Positions 35,048-43,462 of a stretch of 49,211 nucleotides of DNA are shown in pieces. A model generated the notes under the pieces. The model saw only the letters and a program-made list of their open reading frames with translations, had not been told where the DNA came from and did no database searches. This DNA is from Actinomadura sp. NBRC 104412 (GTDB taxonomy: Bacteria; Actinomycetota; Actinomycetes; Streptosporangiales; Streptosporangiaceae), in contig NZ_BSTM01000043.1 in the NCBI RefSeq assembly GCF_030269515.1, positions 1 through 49,211 of the forward strand. The letters are read 5' to 3'. A program made the translations under genes and the position numbers. The first letter of the stretch is position 1; each line of letters begins with the position of its first letter.

Positions 35048-35773
35048 ATGGCCGGCAGCGAACCGCCCACCCTGGTGCTGGTCCATGGGGCCTGGCACGG
35101 CGCGTGGGCCTGGGACCCGGTCGTCCCCCCGCTGAACGCCGCCGGCGTACGGACCCACGCGGTGCGGCTGCCCGGCGTGAACCGCGCGCCCGGCCGCCAC
35201 GACCTGCGCGGCCATGTGGAGTTCCTGCGGGCGGAGCTGGCCCGCCTGCCCGGCCCCCTCGCCCTGTGCGCCCATTCCTACGGCGGCGCCGTGACCACCG
35301 AGGCCGCGGACGGGAACGCCGCCGTCACCACGCTGATCTACCTCAGCGCGTTCCTGCTGGAGATGGGCGAATCGTGCGTGGACGCCAACCAGCCGGCGCC
35401 CGTCCCGCCCGACCCGTCGCTCGCGCCGGTCGCCGAGGGCGACTACCTGCACGTTCCGGAAGCGGCGGCCCACCACATGTTCTACGGCGACTGCCCGGCG
35501 GAGGAGGCGAAGGCCGCCGCGGCGCGCCTCACCCCCGAGCACGTCGGCACGGTCGGCGCCCCGGTGACGCGGGCGGCCTGGCACGCGATCCCGTCCACCT
35601 ACATCGTGTGCGCCCGCGACCAGGCCCTGACGCCCGAGGCGCAGCGGCGCATGGCCCGACGCGCCACATGGCGGGCCGAGATGGACACCGCCCACTCCCC
35701 CATGCTGTCCCGCCCGCACAAGCTGGCGACGCTGCTCGCCGAGGCCGCGCGCAGGACGGAACGCGATGCGTGA
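35048..35773 (+). CDS. Alpha/beta hydrolase (salicylate-esterase/EstC-like)
   Basis: 241 residues. LVLVHGAWHGAWAWDPVV is the oxyanion-hole start typical of the plant-esterase/EstC group, the nucleophile is in LCAHSYGGAVTTEA, the Asp in IVCARDQALTPEAQRR and the His in EMDTAHSPMLSRP. The ATG at 35048 follows GAGGAGAGGCC. A small cytoplasmic esterase or C-C hydrolase. Divergent from the HSL-type hydrolase operon across the shared operator region and followed by the IclR gene, so probably an IclR target. Confidence 0.88.
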   Translation: MAGSEPPTLVLVHGAWHGAWAWDPVVPPLNAAGVRTHAVRLPGVNRAPGRHDLRGHVEFLRAELARLPGPLALCAHSYGGAVTTEAADGNAAVTTLIYLSAFLLEMGESCVDANQPAPVPPDPSLAPVAEGDYLHVPEAAAHHMFYGDCPAEEAKAAAARLTPEHVGTVGAPVTRAAWHAIPSTYIVCARDQALTPEAQRRMARRATWRAEMDTAHSPMLSRPHKLATLLAEAARRTERDA

Positions 35774-35889
35774 GGCGGCCGGCCGGGGGGACAGCCCGGC
35801 ACCGTATCCTTGGGGCCGTGTCACGGGCGGGCCGCCCCCGGACGGACCATCATCAGCTCATCACTCGGCGGACAGGGAGCGTGGCAACG

Positions 35890-36756
35890 GTGGCACGTAC
35901 CAGCGCGGACGAACCAGGGCGGACCTCGCAGCGCGCGACATCCCGGCGCGAGGCTTCCCGGCGCGAGGCACGGCCGTCCCACTTCGTCCAGTCCCTGGAA
36001 CGCGGGCTCGCCGTCATCAAGGCGTTCGACCACACCAGGCCGCGGCTGACGCTGGCCGAGGTCGCGAAGATCACCGGGCTGGACCGGGCCGCGGCCCGCC
36101 GCTTCCTGCTGACCCTGGTCGACCTCGGCTACGTGACGTTCGACGGACGGCTCTACTCGCTGCGCCCGCGCGTGCTGGAACTCGGCTACGCCTTCCTGTC
36201 GAGCCTCAGCCTGCCCGAGGTCGCGCTCCCCCACATGGAACGGCTGGTGGCCGAGGTCCATGAGACCAGCTCGCTCGGCGTGCTGGACGGCCACGAGGTC
36301 GTCTTCGTCGCACGGGTGCCGGTCAAGCGGCTGATGACCATCCCGATCATGGTCGGCAGCCGGTTCCCGGCCTACCCGACGTCCATGGGCCGGGTGCTGC
36401 TGGCCGGACGCGACCCGGAGTGGCTTGAGGAGTACCTCGCCTCGGCCGACCTCAAGCCGGTCACCGACCGTACCGTGACCGATCCCGACCGGCTGCGCGA
36501 GATCATCGCGCGGGTCGCGGCGGAGGGCCACGCGCTCGTCGACCAGGAGATCGACGACGGCTCGCGGTCCGTCGCGGTGCCCGTCCACGACGCGTCCGGG
36601 CAGGTCGTGGCCGCCCTGAACGTGTCGATGCTGTCCGGGCGGGGCACCGCCGAGACCATGCTCGACTTCCTGCCCGCCATGCGGCGGGCGGCCGAACAGA
36701 TCGAAGCGGACCTGCGTCCCGGACCCGCCGGCCAGGGGGTCGGCCTCATCGGGTAG
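35890..36756 (+). CDS. IclR-family transcriptional regulator
   Basis: 288 residues from GTG 35890; GTG 35881 is an alternative, but AGGGAG (35874-35879) suits 35890. HTH domain: FVQSLERGLAVIKAFDHTR, LTLAEVAKITGLDRAAARRF, LLTLVDLGYVTFDGRLYSL. The effector domain has SLGVLDGHEVVFVARV, SRFPAYPTSMGRVLLAG and GSRSVAVPVHDASGQVVAALNVS. This is the PcaR/PobR/PcaU-like branch that controls aromatic catabolism, often as an activator. N-terminal direct repeat S-R-R-E-A (twice). Positioned between the two target regions that carry GTGCG palindromes. Confidence 0.92.
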   Translation: MARTSADEPGRTSQRATSRREASRREARPSHFVQSLERGLAVIKAFDHTRPRLTLAEVAKITGLDRAAARRFLLTLVDLGYVTFDGRLYSLRPRVLELGYAFLSSLSLPEVALPHMERLVAEVHETSSLGVLDGHEVVFVARVPVKRLMTIPIMVGSRFPAYPTSMGRVLLAGRDPEWLEEYLASADLKPVTDRTVTDPDRLREIIARVAAEGHALVDQEIDDGSRSVAVPVHDASGQVVAALNVSMLSGRGTAETMLDFLPAMRRAAEQIEADLRPGPAGQGVGLIG

Positions 36757-36772
36757 GAGGGACGGGTCCGGA

Positions 36773-36798
36773 AGGGAAACCTCCGTGACCCTTTCCCT
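36773..36798 (+). terminator. Hairpin after the IclR gene
   Basis: AGGGAAA (36773-36779) and TTTCCCT (36792-36798) form a 7-bp stem with a 12-base loop, 17 bases past the IclR stop. Moderate stem, no T run, so a weak candidate for ending the esterase-IclR transcript. Confidence 0.4.
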
Positions 36799-36810
36799 GC
36801 CCCTCCGCCA

Positions 36811-36935
36811 TCTCGCACCGCGCCGACCTGGGCGACATCGAGATCCACTACCGGCGGTGCCCAGCCGCACTTCCTCCCCGAGAAGCGGCCCTCCGAAGTG
36901 CTGCGCCACCTGAGGGGCTTCCTCCCGGCTGGGCC
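36811..36935 (+). pseudogene. Alpha/beta hydrolase mini-remnant (both ends, middle deleted)
   Basis: DLGDIEIHYR reads like the first strand of an alpha/beta hydrolase and is followed about 10 codons later, in a shifted frame, by PHFLPEKRPSEVLRHLRGFL, the catalytic-His C-terminus of the same family. The ~200-codon middle is gone. It suggests a third hydrolase gene once stood between the IclR gene and the operon. Confidence 0.55.
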
Positions 36936-36984
36936 CGAGCCGGGCCGCCGCCATTGCCACCGCGCCGCAGTAGCGGTTACCATA

Positions 36985-37009
36985 CGCACAGATGTGCGAC
37001 ATGCGCACA
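36985..37009. promoter_or_regulatory. IclR-type operator before the catabolic operon
   Basis: CGCACA-GA-TGTGCG (36985-36998) is a perfect palindrome, followed by TGCGCACA (37002-37009). The same CGCAC/GTGCG words occur in the region 34873-34977. The operator covers two ATGs (36992, 37001) of the open frame, which argues for the later ATG 37022 as the true start. Confidence 0.6.
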
Positions 37010-37021
37010 GATTGGGGAGAC

Positions 37022-37924
37022 ATGGCATCCGGACCCGCGCTCACGCTCTGCGCGATGACGGTGCGCGGAGCGTCGTTCACCGAGCGGCTCCGGGCCGCCG
37101 CCGCGGCCGGATTCGACTCGATCGGGTTGTCCCTCGACCAGTACCGGGCCGCGCTCCAGGAGGGGCTGGACGACCGGAGGCTGCGCTTCCTGCTCGACGA
37201 CCACGGCCTGCGCGTCACCGAGATCGAAGCGCCGTGGGACTGGGCGGCCGGCGGCCCGCCCGGCGCCGACGCGAGCGCCCGCGCGGTCGATGTCGGCACG
37301 GGCAGCCGCGACAACGGTGACCTGCTGTTCCACGCGCTGGAGGCGCTCCGCTGCGAGCAGTTCAACGCGGTGGCGTTCACCGCGTACCCGCACGAGCACC
37401 TCGTCGAGCGCTTCACCGCGCTGTGCGCCAGGGCCGCCACCGTGGGCGCGCGCGTGGCCCTGGAATTCATGCCGTTCAGCGAACTGCGCACACTGCCCGC
37501 CGCCTGGCGCCTCGTCCGCGAGTCGGGCGCGCCGAACGCCGGAGTCCTCCTCGACCACTGGCACTACGTCCGCTCGGGGGGCACACCGGACGACCTCGCG
37601 GCCGTACCGCCCGAACGGATCCTCTCCGTGCAGCTCAACGACGTGCAGCTCAACGACGTGCAGCCCCGCGACGACCTGTCGCCGGGAGAAGTCCGGGACC
37701 AGGACGACCTGCGCGAGGAGGCCCGCCACCGCCGCCTGCTCCCGGGGGACGGGGCCGCCAGGTTCGTCCGCCTCCTTCGCCGTCACGGCGTGACCGCGCG
37801 CATGTCCGTGGAGGTCTGGTCGGACGACCTGGAGCGCCTGGCGCCCACCGAGGCGGCACGGCTGGCGTACGAAGCGGCCGACCGAGTGCTGACCGAGACC
37901 GCGCGACTGGAAGGATCCGCATGA
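37022..37924 (+). CDS. TIM-barrel sugar-phosphate isomerase/epimerase-like protein
   Basis: 300 residues from ATG 37022 (GGGGAGAC just before it). AP-endonuclease-2-like barrel: LTLCAMTVRGASFTERLRAA, GFDSIGLSLDQYRAAL, VTEIEAPWDW, RVALEFMPFSELRTLP (metal Glu), AGVLLDHWHYVRSGG (metal Asp/His) and the terminal MSVEVWSDDLERL Glu. At the metal-site strand the five codons for V-Q-L-N-D occur twice in tandem (37628-37657). Relatives isomerise or epimerise sugars, inositols or hydroxy acids with a divalent metal. First gene of the hydroxyquinol operon; its stop overlaps the next start. Confidence 0.85.
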   Translation: MASGPALTLCAMTVRGASFTERLRAAAAAGFDSIGLSLDQYRAALQEGLDDRRLRFLLDDHGLRVTEIEAPWDWAAGGPPGADASARAVDVGTGSRDNGDLLFHALEALRCEQFNAVAFTAYPHEHLVERFTALCARAATVGARVALEFMPFSELRTLPAAWRLVRESGAPNAGVLLDHWHYVRSGGTPDDLAAVPPERILSVQLNDVQLNDVQPRDDLSPGEVRDQDDLREEARHRRLLPGDGAARFVRLLRRHGVTARMSVEVWSDDLERLAPTEAARLAYEAADRVLTETARLEGSA

Positions 37925-38553
37925 AAGCCGATGGCGATCAGGCCGACATCGAACGGCTCATCAAGGACTGGGCCGTGTGGCGCGACGCCGGTGACTGGGA
38001 CAGGTTCGCGACCGTGTGGCACCCGGACGGTGTCATGCAGGCCACCTGGTTCCAGGGCGGATACCGGGAGTTCATCGAGGTCAGCCGCCAGGGCTGGGAA
38101 CGCGGCGTGCGCATCTGGCACTTCCTCGGCGGGACGTCGGCCGACATCGCGGGCGACCGGGCGATCGCCCAGACCAAGATGACGATCACTCAGCGGGCCC
38201 TCGTCGACGGCGTCGAATGCGACGTCGTGTGCACGGGCAGGTTCTACGACCTCCTCCAGCGGGACGGCAGGCAAGGCGGCGCCGGAGGACGGTACGGCGG
38301 GTGGGCGCTGGTGCTCCGGCAGCCGATCTACGAGCGGGACCGGATCGACCCCGTCGACCCCGCGGCCCGCCTCACCCTGGACACGGACCGGCTGGGCCGC
38401 CTGCCCGAGGGATACCGGCATCTGGCCTACCTCCAGACCGGACTCGGCTATCAGGTCAAGATGGACATGCCGCAGCTCACCGGCCCGCAGGTCGAGGCCC
38501 TGTACCGGCGGGGCGCCGACTGGCTGCGAGGCGGTAAGGCCGGAGATGACTGA
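37921..38553 (+). CDS. SnoaL/NTF2-like domain protein
   Basis: 210 residues, cone-shaped NTF2-like fold: DIERLIKDWAVWRDAGDWDRF, VWHPDGVMQATWFQGGYREF, RIWHFLGGTSADIAGDRAIA, then TGRFYDLLQRDG. Scytalone-dehydratase and ring-hydroxylating beta-like members of the fold use a buried His/Asp; here H-F-L-G-G and Y-x-D are candidates. It has an unusually long C-terminal part (about 70 residues beyond the fold). Overlaps the barrel gene by ATGA and the reductase gene by 8 bases. Likely a dehydratase or isomerase step. Confidence 0.8.
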   Translation: MKADGDQADIERLIKDWAVWRDAGDWDRFATVWHPDGVMQATWFQGGYREFIEVSRQGWERGVRIWHFLGGTSADIAGDRAIAQTKMTITQRALVDGVECDVVCTGRFYDLLQRDGRQGGAGGRYGGWALVLRQPIYERDRIDPVDPAARLTLDTDRLGRLPEGYRHLAYLQTGLGYQVKMDMPQLTGPQVEALYRRGADWLRGGKAGDD

Positions 38554-39619
38554 CCGGTTCGTCCACGAGCACGGCGCGTCGCGGGTGGTGTTCGGCGTGG
38601 GGGCGCTGGACCGGGCCGGTGATGAGGTGGCGCGTCTCGGTGCGCGCCGCGTCCTGCTGATCGCCGATCGGCACAGCGCCGCGTACGCCGACACCCTCGC
38701 CGGGCTGCTGGGCGACCGGGTCCGCGGCCGGATCCGGGAGACCGCGACCCATGTCCCCGGTGCGCTCGCCGACGCGGCTGCGGAGAAGGCCGCCGCACAC
38801 GACGCCGACCTGCTGCTCTGTGTCGGCGGCGGCTCGGCGACAGGGCTGGCCAAGGCGGTCGCGCTGCGGACCCGGCTGCCGATCGTCGCGGTGCCGACCA
38901 CGTACGCGGGCAGCGAGATGACCCCGATCTGGGGCAGCACGCGCGACGGCCGGAAGGAGACCGGCCGCGATCCCGCCGTACGGCCCGTCACGGTGATCTA
39001 CGACCCGGCGCTGACGACCGCCCTGCCCGCGACACTGTCGGCGGCCAGTGGCATGAACGCGCTCGCCCACCTGGTCGAGGCCGCCTACGCGCCGCGGCTC
39101 TCCCCGCTCACGGCGGCGGTCGCCGACCAGGGGATACGCATCCTGGCCGAGGCGCTGCCGCGCGTCGTGACCGACCCGGAGGACATGGCGGCGCGAAGCG
39201 GCGCGCTCCAAGGCGCATGGCTGGCCGGATGGGTGCTGGGAACGACCACGATGGGCCTTCACCACAAGCTGTGCCACGTGCTGGGCGGGTTCTTCGGCCT
39301 GCCGCACGCCGCGACCCATTCGGCGCTGCTGCCGTACGTCACGGCGTTCAATCGTGGGGCACCGCGGCTGGGACGGGTCGCGCGGGCGCTCGGCGCCACC
39401 GACGCCGCGACCGGGCTGTGGGACCTCCGGGCCACCATCGGCGCCCCGGCCGGCCTGGCCGAGCTCGGGTTCGGCGCCGCCGAGATCGACAAGGTCGCCG
39501 GGCTCGTGGCGGCGGAACCTCCCGCCGGCCCGCGCCCGGTGGAGCCCGCGGGGGTGCGCGCGATACTACGGGCCGCCCTGGACGGCGCGCGCCCCGCGAC
39601 CGCGGAGGACACGCCATGA
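38546..39619 (+). CDS. Maleylacetate reductase
   Basis: 357 residues, iron-alcohol-dehydrogenase fold, maleylacetate reductase branch: VVFGVGALDRAGDEVARLG, LLCVGGGSATGLAKAVALR (G-G-G-S nucleotide loop), VAVPTTYAGSEMTPIWGST (hallmark T-Y-A-G-S-E-x-T), SGMNALAHLVEAAYAP, GLHHKLCHVLGGFFGLPH (metal/substrate His cluster). It reduces maleylacetate to 3-oxoadipate with NAD(P)H. The gene for the dioxygenase that makes maleylacetate follows directly with an ATGA overlap, which firmly supports the role. Confidence 0.94.
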   Translation: MTDRFVHEHGASRVVFGVGALDRAGDEVARLGARRVLLIADRHSAAYADTLAGLLGDRVRGRIRETATHVPGALADAAAEKAAAHDADLLLCVGGGSATGLAKAVALRTRLPIVAVPTTYAGSEMTPIWGSTRDGRKETGRDPAVRPVTVIYDPALTTALPATLSAASGMNALAHLVEAAYAPRLSPLTAAVADQGIRILAEALPRVVTDPEDMAARSGALQGAWLAGWVLGTTTMGLHHKLCHVLGGFFGLPHAATHSALLPYVTAFNRGAPRLGRVARALGATDAATGLWDLRATIGAPAGLAELGFGAAEIDKVAGLVAAEPPAGPRPVEPAGVRAILRAALDGARPATAEDTP

Positions 39620-40479
39620 ACCGCGACGAGCCGATCGGCGAGGACCTGACCCGTACGGTGCTGGAGCGGATCGCCGCCACCCCCGACGAGCGGCTGCGCG
39701 AGGTGATGGTCTCGCTCGTACGGCACCTGCACGCGTTCGCCAGGGACGTCCGGCTCCGGGAGCCGGAACTGATGGCCGCCGTCCGGTTCCTCACCGAGAC
39801 GGGCCGCACCTGCACCGAGGACCGGCAGGAGTTCGTCCTGCTGTCCGACACCCTGGGCCTGTCCAGCCTGGTCGACGAGCTGGACGGCGCGGGCGCCGAC
39901 GGCGCCACCCCCTCGACGATCCTCGGCCCGTTCTACGTGCCGGGCGCGCCGTTCCGCGCGTCCGGCACGTCCATCGCCGACGTCGACCTCGGCGGCGAGC
40001 CGCTGCTGGTGAACGCGGAGGTCACCGACACCGCCGGGCGTCCGCTGGCCGATGCCGTCGCGGACGTCTGGCAGACCGCCCCCAACGGCCGCTACGACGT
40101 CCAGGACCCCGACCAGCCCCGGCACAACCTGCGCGGGCGGTTCCGCACGGACGCCGAGGGCCGGTTCTCCTTCTGGACGGTCCGGCCCGTCAGCTACCCG
40201 ATCCCCGACGACGGCCCGGTCGGGCGCCTGCTGCGCGCCACCGGACGACACCCGTGGCGGGCCGCGCACCTCCACGCGATCGTCTCCGCGCCCGGCCACC
40301 GGGCCGTCACCACGACCGTCTTCGACGCCGAGGACGCCTACATCGGCTCGGACGCCGTCTTCGGCGTGAAACCGGACCTGGCGCGGACCTTCGAACGCGC
40401 CGGCGACGGCGTCCTGCGCCTCACCGAGCGCTTCGCGCTGGCGCCGCTCGCACCGCCGGCCCCGGACGACCCATGGTGA
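39616..40479 (+). CDS. Hydroxyquinol 1,2-dioxygenase (intradiol)
   Basis: 287 residues. N-terminal dimerisation helices: MVSLVRHLHAFARDVRL, RQEFVLLSDTLGLSSLVDE. Fe(III) ligands: Tyr in STILGPFYVPGAP, Tyr in RPVSYPIPDDGPVG and the His pair in HPWRAAHLHAIVSAPGH. The combination SYPIPDDGPVG...GRHPWR is that of hydroxyquinol rather than catechol dioxygenases. It cleaves 1,2,4-trihydroxybenzene to maleylacetate (enol form). ATG 39616 overlaps the reductase stop; a longer upstream frame lies inside that gene. The usual R-P-A-H is R-A-A-H here. Confidence 0.93.
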   Translation: MNRDEPIGEDLTRTVLERIAATPDERLREVMVSLVRHLHAFARDVRLREPELMAAVRFLTETGRTCTEDRQEFVLLSDTLGLSSLVDELDGAGADGATPSTILGPFYVPGAPFRASGTSIADVDLGGEPLLVNAEVTDTAGRPLADAVADVWQTAPNGRYDVQDPDQPRHNLRGRFRTDAEGRFSFWTVRPVSYPIPDDGPVGRLLRATGRHPWRAAHLHAIVSAPGHRAVTTTVFDAEDAYIGSDAVFGVKPDLARTFERAGDGVLRLTERFALAPLAPPAPDDPW

Positions 40480-42140
40480 AAAGGAGCTTCCACGTTATCC
40501 GACCTCGGCACTTCGATCTCGTCGTCGTCGTCGGCGGCCTCGGCGGCGTCGCCGCCGTCCTCGCCGCCGCGCGGCTCGGCCTGCGCAGCGCGCTGGTCAG
40601 CGAGAGCGACTGGATCGGCGGCCAGGTGTCCAGCCAGTGCATCCCGCCGGACGAGCACCCGTGGATCGAGTCGGTCGGCTGCACCCGCGCCTACCGCCGG
40701 TTCCGCGACCGGGTGCGGGCCTTCTACCGGCGCAACTATCCGCTCAACGCGGCGGCCCGGCACGCCCCGCTGCTGAACCCGGGGTCGGGGAACATCGGCC
40801 CGCTCAGCCACGAGCCACAGGTGGCGCGGCTCGTGCTGGAGGAGATGCTCGCACCGTGGGCGAGCCGCGGAACGGTCACCGTGCTGCGGTCGCACCGGCT
40901 GGCGGCGGTGTCGGCGGACGGCGACGCGATCGGCTCGGTGCTGGTCCGCGGACCCGAGGGCGAGGAGACCGAGCTGAGCGGCGACTACTTCCTCGACGCC
41001 ACCGATCTCGGTGATCTCGTCGAGATGTCCGGCGCCGAGCACGTGTTCGGGGCCGAGAGCGCCGCCGAGACCGGTGAGCCGCACGCGCTGGACGGCCCCG
41101 CCGACCCGTACGACCAGCAGGCGATCACGTGGGCGATGCTGCTGAGCCTGCACCCCGGCACCGACAACACCATCGAGCGTCCCGCCGATTACGCCGAATG
41201 GCGCGACCATCGTCCCCCTCAATGGCCCGGGCCGTTGCTGAGCTGGGAGGTCAGCGACCACGTCACGCACCGGCCCCGGCGCAGACCGCTGTTCACCGAC
41301 CGGCCGGCCGCCGGTGGCGTCCACTACGACCTCTGGCACGCCCGCAGGGTGCTGGACGCCGCCCATCTCGACGCGGAGTGGACGGACGTGACCGCCGCCG
41401 CGTGGCCGATGATGGACTACGCGCGGCTACCGCTCATCGGCGTGGACGAGCCCACCAAGGAGCGGGCGTTGCACGAGGCGCGGCAGCTCTCCCTGTCCTT
41501 CCTGTACTGGATGCAGACGGAGGCGCCCCGACACGACGGCGGCACCGGATACCCCGAGCTGAGGCCGCGCGGAGACCTCGCCGGCACACCGGACGGGCTC
41601 GCCAAGATGCCCTACATCCGCGAGAGCCGCCGCATCCGCGCCGAGTTCACGCTGGTCGAACAGCACATCGGGGTGGAGGCCCGCGCGGGGCTTGAGGGCG
41701 CCGAACGGTTCCACGACAGCGTCGGCATCGCCGCGTACCGCATCGACGTGCACCCGTCCACGGCGGGACGCAACACGATCGACATCGACACCTGGCCGTT
41801 CCAGATCCCGCTCGGTTCCCTGATCCCGGTCCGGATGCGCAACCTGCTGCCCGCGGCCAAGAACATCGGCGCGACCCATCTGACCAGCGGCGCGTGCCGC
41901 GTGCACCCCGGGGAGTGGACGGTCGGCGAGGCGGCGGGCGCGCTGGCGGCCTTCTGCGTGCGGCGCGGCACCCGCCCGTCCCAGGTCAGGGCGGACGAGA
42001 TGCTGCTGGACGAGTTCCGGACCCTGCTGTCGGGCACCCTCGGCGTCGAGCTGGAATGGCCCCGCTACCAGGCGCTCGCCCCGTGCCACCGCTTCGGTTA
42101 CGTCCAGCAGGTGCCGGCCCCGAGCGAGCGGACCGCGTGA
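40473..42140 (+). CDS. FAD-dependent oxidoreductase (FAD_oxidored family)
   Basis: 555 residues. It opens with the FAD fold FDLVVVVGGLGGVAAVLAAAR, then LVSESDWIGGQVSSQCIPPDEH and ESVGCTRAYRRFRDRVRAFYRR. Its end holds PAAKNIGATHLTSGACRVHP and WTVGEAAGALAAFCV, the typical closing FAD contact. The first Gly of G-x-G-x-x-G appears replaced by Val (VGGLGG). Members are flavoenzymes of unclear reactions on sugars, polysaccharides and aromatics. It may generate or hydroxylate the trihydroxybenzene precursor, but that is inference. ATG 40473 overlaps the dioxygenase stop; an AAGGAG just inside the gene might point to a later start that I cannot identify. Confidence 0.85.
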   Translation: MVKRSFHVIRPRHFDLVVVVGGLGGVAAVLAAARLGLRSALVSESDWIGGQVSSQCIPPDEHPWIESVGCTRAYRRFRDRVRAFYRRNYPLNAAARHAPLLNPGSGNIGPLSHEPQVARLVLEEMLAPWASRGTVTVLRSHRLAAVSADGDAIGSVLVRGPEGEETELSGDYFLDATDLGDLVEMSGAEHVFGAESAAETGEPHALDGPADPYDQQAITWAMLLSLHPGTDNTIERPADYAEWRDHRPPQWPGPLLSWEVSDHVTHRPRRRPLFTDRPAAGGVHYDLWHARRVLDAAHLDAEWTDVTAAAWPMMDYARLPLIGVDEPTKERALHEARQLSLSFLYWMQTEAPRHDGGTGYPELRPRGDLAGTPDGLAKMPYIRESRRIRAEFTLVEQHIGVEARAGLEGAERFHDSVGIAAYRIDVHPSTAGRNTIDIDTWPFQIPLGSLIPVRMRNLLPAAKNIGATHLTSGACRVHPGEWTVGEAAGALAAFCVRRGTRPSQVRADEMLLDEFRTLLSGTLGVELEWPRYQALAPCHRFGYVQQVPAPSERTA

Positions 42141-43453
42141 TGTCCACGGCGCCCTTGCACGCCCTCCTGACCCGGCACGGCGGGGTCGCCGGTCTCGCGG
42201 CGGCGCTGCGCCGCGGGGAGGTCGCGGCCGCGGAGCCGGTGCGGGCCGCGCGCGAGCGGATCGCGGCGCTCGACCCGTCGCTGCATGCGTTCACACAGGT
42301 CCTCGACACCACCACCGGCGGCGGCGGGCCTGGGCAGGGTCTCGCGGGGCTGCCGGTCGCCGTGAAGGACAACATCGACGTCGCCGGCACGGTCACGACG
42401 CTGGGTCGTCCCCTCGGCGAGCGCCAGCCGGCCACCCGCGACGCGGAGGCGGTCGCCCGGCTCCGCGCCGCCGGGGCGGTCATCGTCGGCAAGACGAACC
42501 TGCCGGAGCTGGCCGGCTCGGCCGTGACCGTCAACGCCCACTACGGCGACGCGCGCAACCCCTGGGACCCGGACCGCACGGCCGGCGGGTCCAGCGGCGG
42601 TTCCGCCATCGCGGTCGCGGCCGGCATGGCCGCCGCCGCGCTGGCCACCGACACCGGCGGGTCGGCGCTCATCCCGGCGGCGCTCACCGGAGTCTGCGGG
42701 TTCCGGCCCACCCACGGGCGGCTCGGCCTCGACGGCGTCGCCCCGCTCAGCCCGTCCATGGACACGGTCGGCGTCATCGCCGCGCACCCCGCCGACATCG
42801 CCGCCGTGTTCCGCGTCCTGGACGGCGAGACCGGTGAGCCACCGGCACCCGGTCTGCGGGGGCTGCGGGTCGGCGTGCTCACCGGCTGGTTTCGGGACCG
42901 CACCGCCGACGGCGTGCGGGCGAGGATCGACCGGGTGATGCGCGAGCTCGGCGCGGCCGGGGTGTCGACCCGTCCCGTCGAGACCCCCTCGGCACACCTC
43001 GTCCTGCGGCATGCGCGGACCATCTACCGCGCCGAGGCCGCCGCCTCGTTCGCGGGCCTCCTCCAGCCCGGCCGGACATACGCGCCCGCCGTGGAGGCCC
43101 GCCGGACGAACCCGCACGGCCCCGCCGACCTCGCCCGCGCCCGCGCGTTCCGGAACGCGTGGCGGGCGGAGCTGCTGGCGGCGTTCGCGGACGCCGACGT
43201 GCTGGTCACGGCCACCACGCCCATCACCGCCCCCCGCCTCGACGCCCCCGAGGACGAGGCCACGACCGCGCTGGTCCGCCACGCCTACCCGTTCTGCCTC
43301 GCCGGGGTGCCGGCCCTGTCGGTCCCGGCGGGCCTCGACGGCGGGCTGCCCGTCGGCCTCACGCTCGCCGCCCCGCCCGGCGAGGACCACCGGCTTCTCG
43401 CACTCGGCGCCGCCTGCCACGACGCCGGACCGTTCACCTCCCGTGACACCTGA
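42140..43453 (+). CDS. Amidase (amidase-signature family)
   Basis: 437 residues. Ser-cisSer-Lys triad: Lys in GLPVAVKDNIDVAG, cis-Ser in the G-S-S-G-G-S signature (DPDRTAGGSSGGSAIAVAAG) and nucleophile Ser in ALATDTGGSALIPAALTG. Other blocks are IVGKTNLPELAG and GFRPTHGRLGLDGVAPLS. It hydrolyses amide bonds. In this operon it probably cleaves an amide-linked aromatic such as an anilide or aryl amide. ATG 42140 overlaps the FAD gene's stop by one base. In this group the nucleophile usually reads T-D-T-x-G-S-x-R-x-P; here Ala-Leu-Ile replaces the Arg, which may affect substrate choice. Confidence 0.92.
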   Translation: MSTAPLHALLTRHGGVAGLAAALRRGEVAAAEPVRAARERIAALDPSLHAFTQVLDTTTGGGGPGQGLAGLPVAVKDNIDVAGTVTTLGRPLGERQPATRDAEAVARLRAAGAVIVGKTNLPELAGSAVTVNAHYGDARNPWDPDRTAGGSSGGSAIAVAAGMAAAALATDTGGSALIPAALTGVCGFRPTHGRLGLDGVAPLSPSMDTVGVIAAHPADIAAVFRVLDGETGEPPAPGLRGLRVGVLTGWFRDRTADGVRARIDRVMRELGAAGVSTRPVETPSAHLVLRHARTIYRAEAAASFAGLLQPGRTYAPAVEARRTNPHGPADLARARAFRNAWRAELLAAFADADVLVTATTPITAPRLDAPEDEATTALVRHAYPFCLAGVPALSVPAGLDGGLPVGLTLAAPPGEDHRLLALGAACHDAGPFTSRDT

Positions 43454-43462
43454 GAGGACGCC

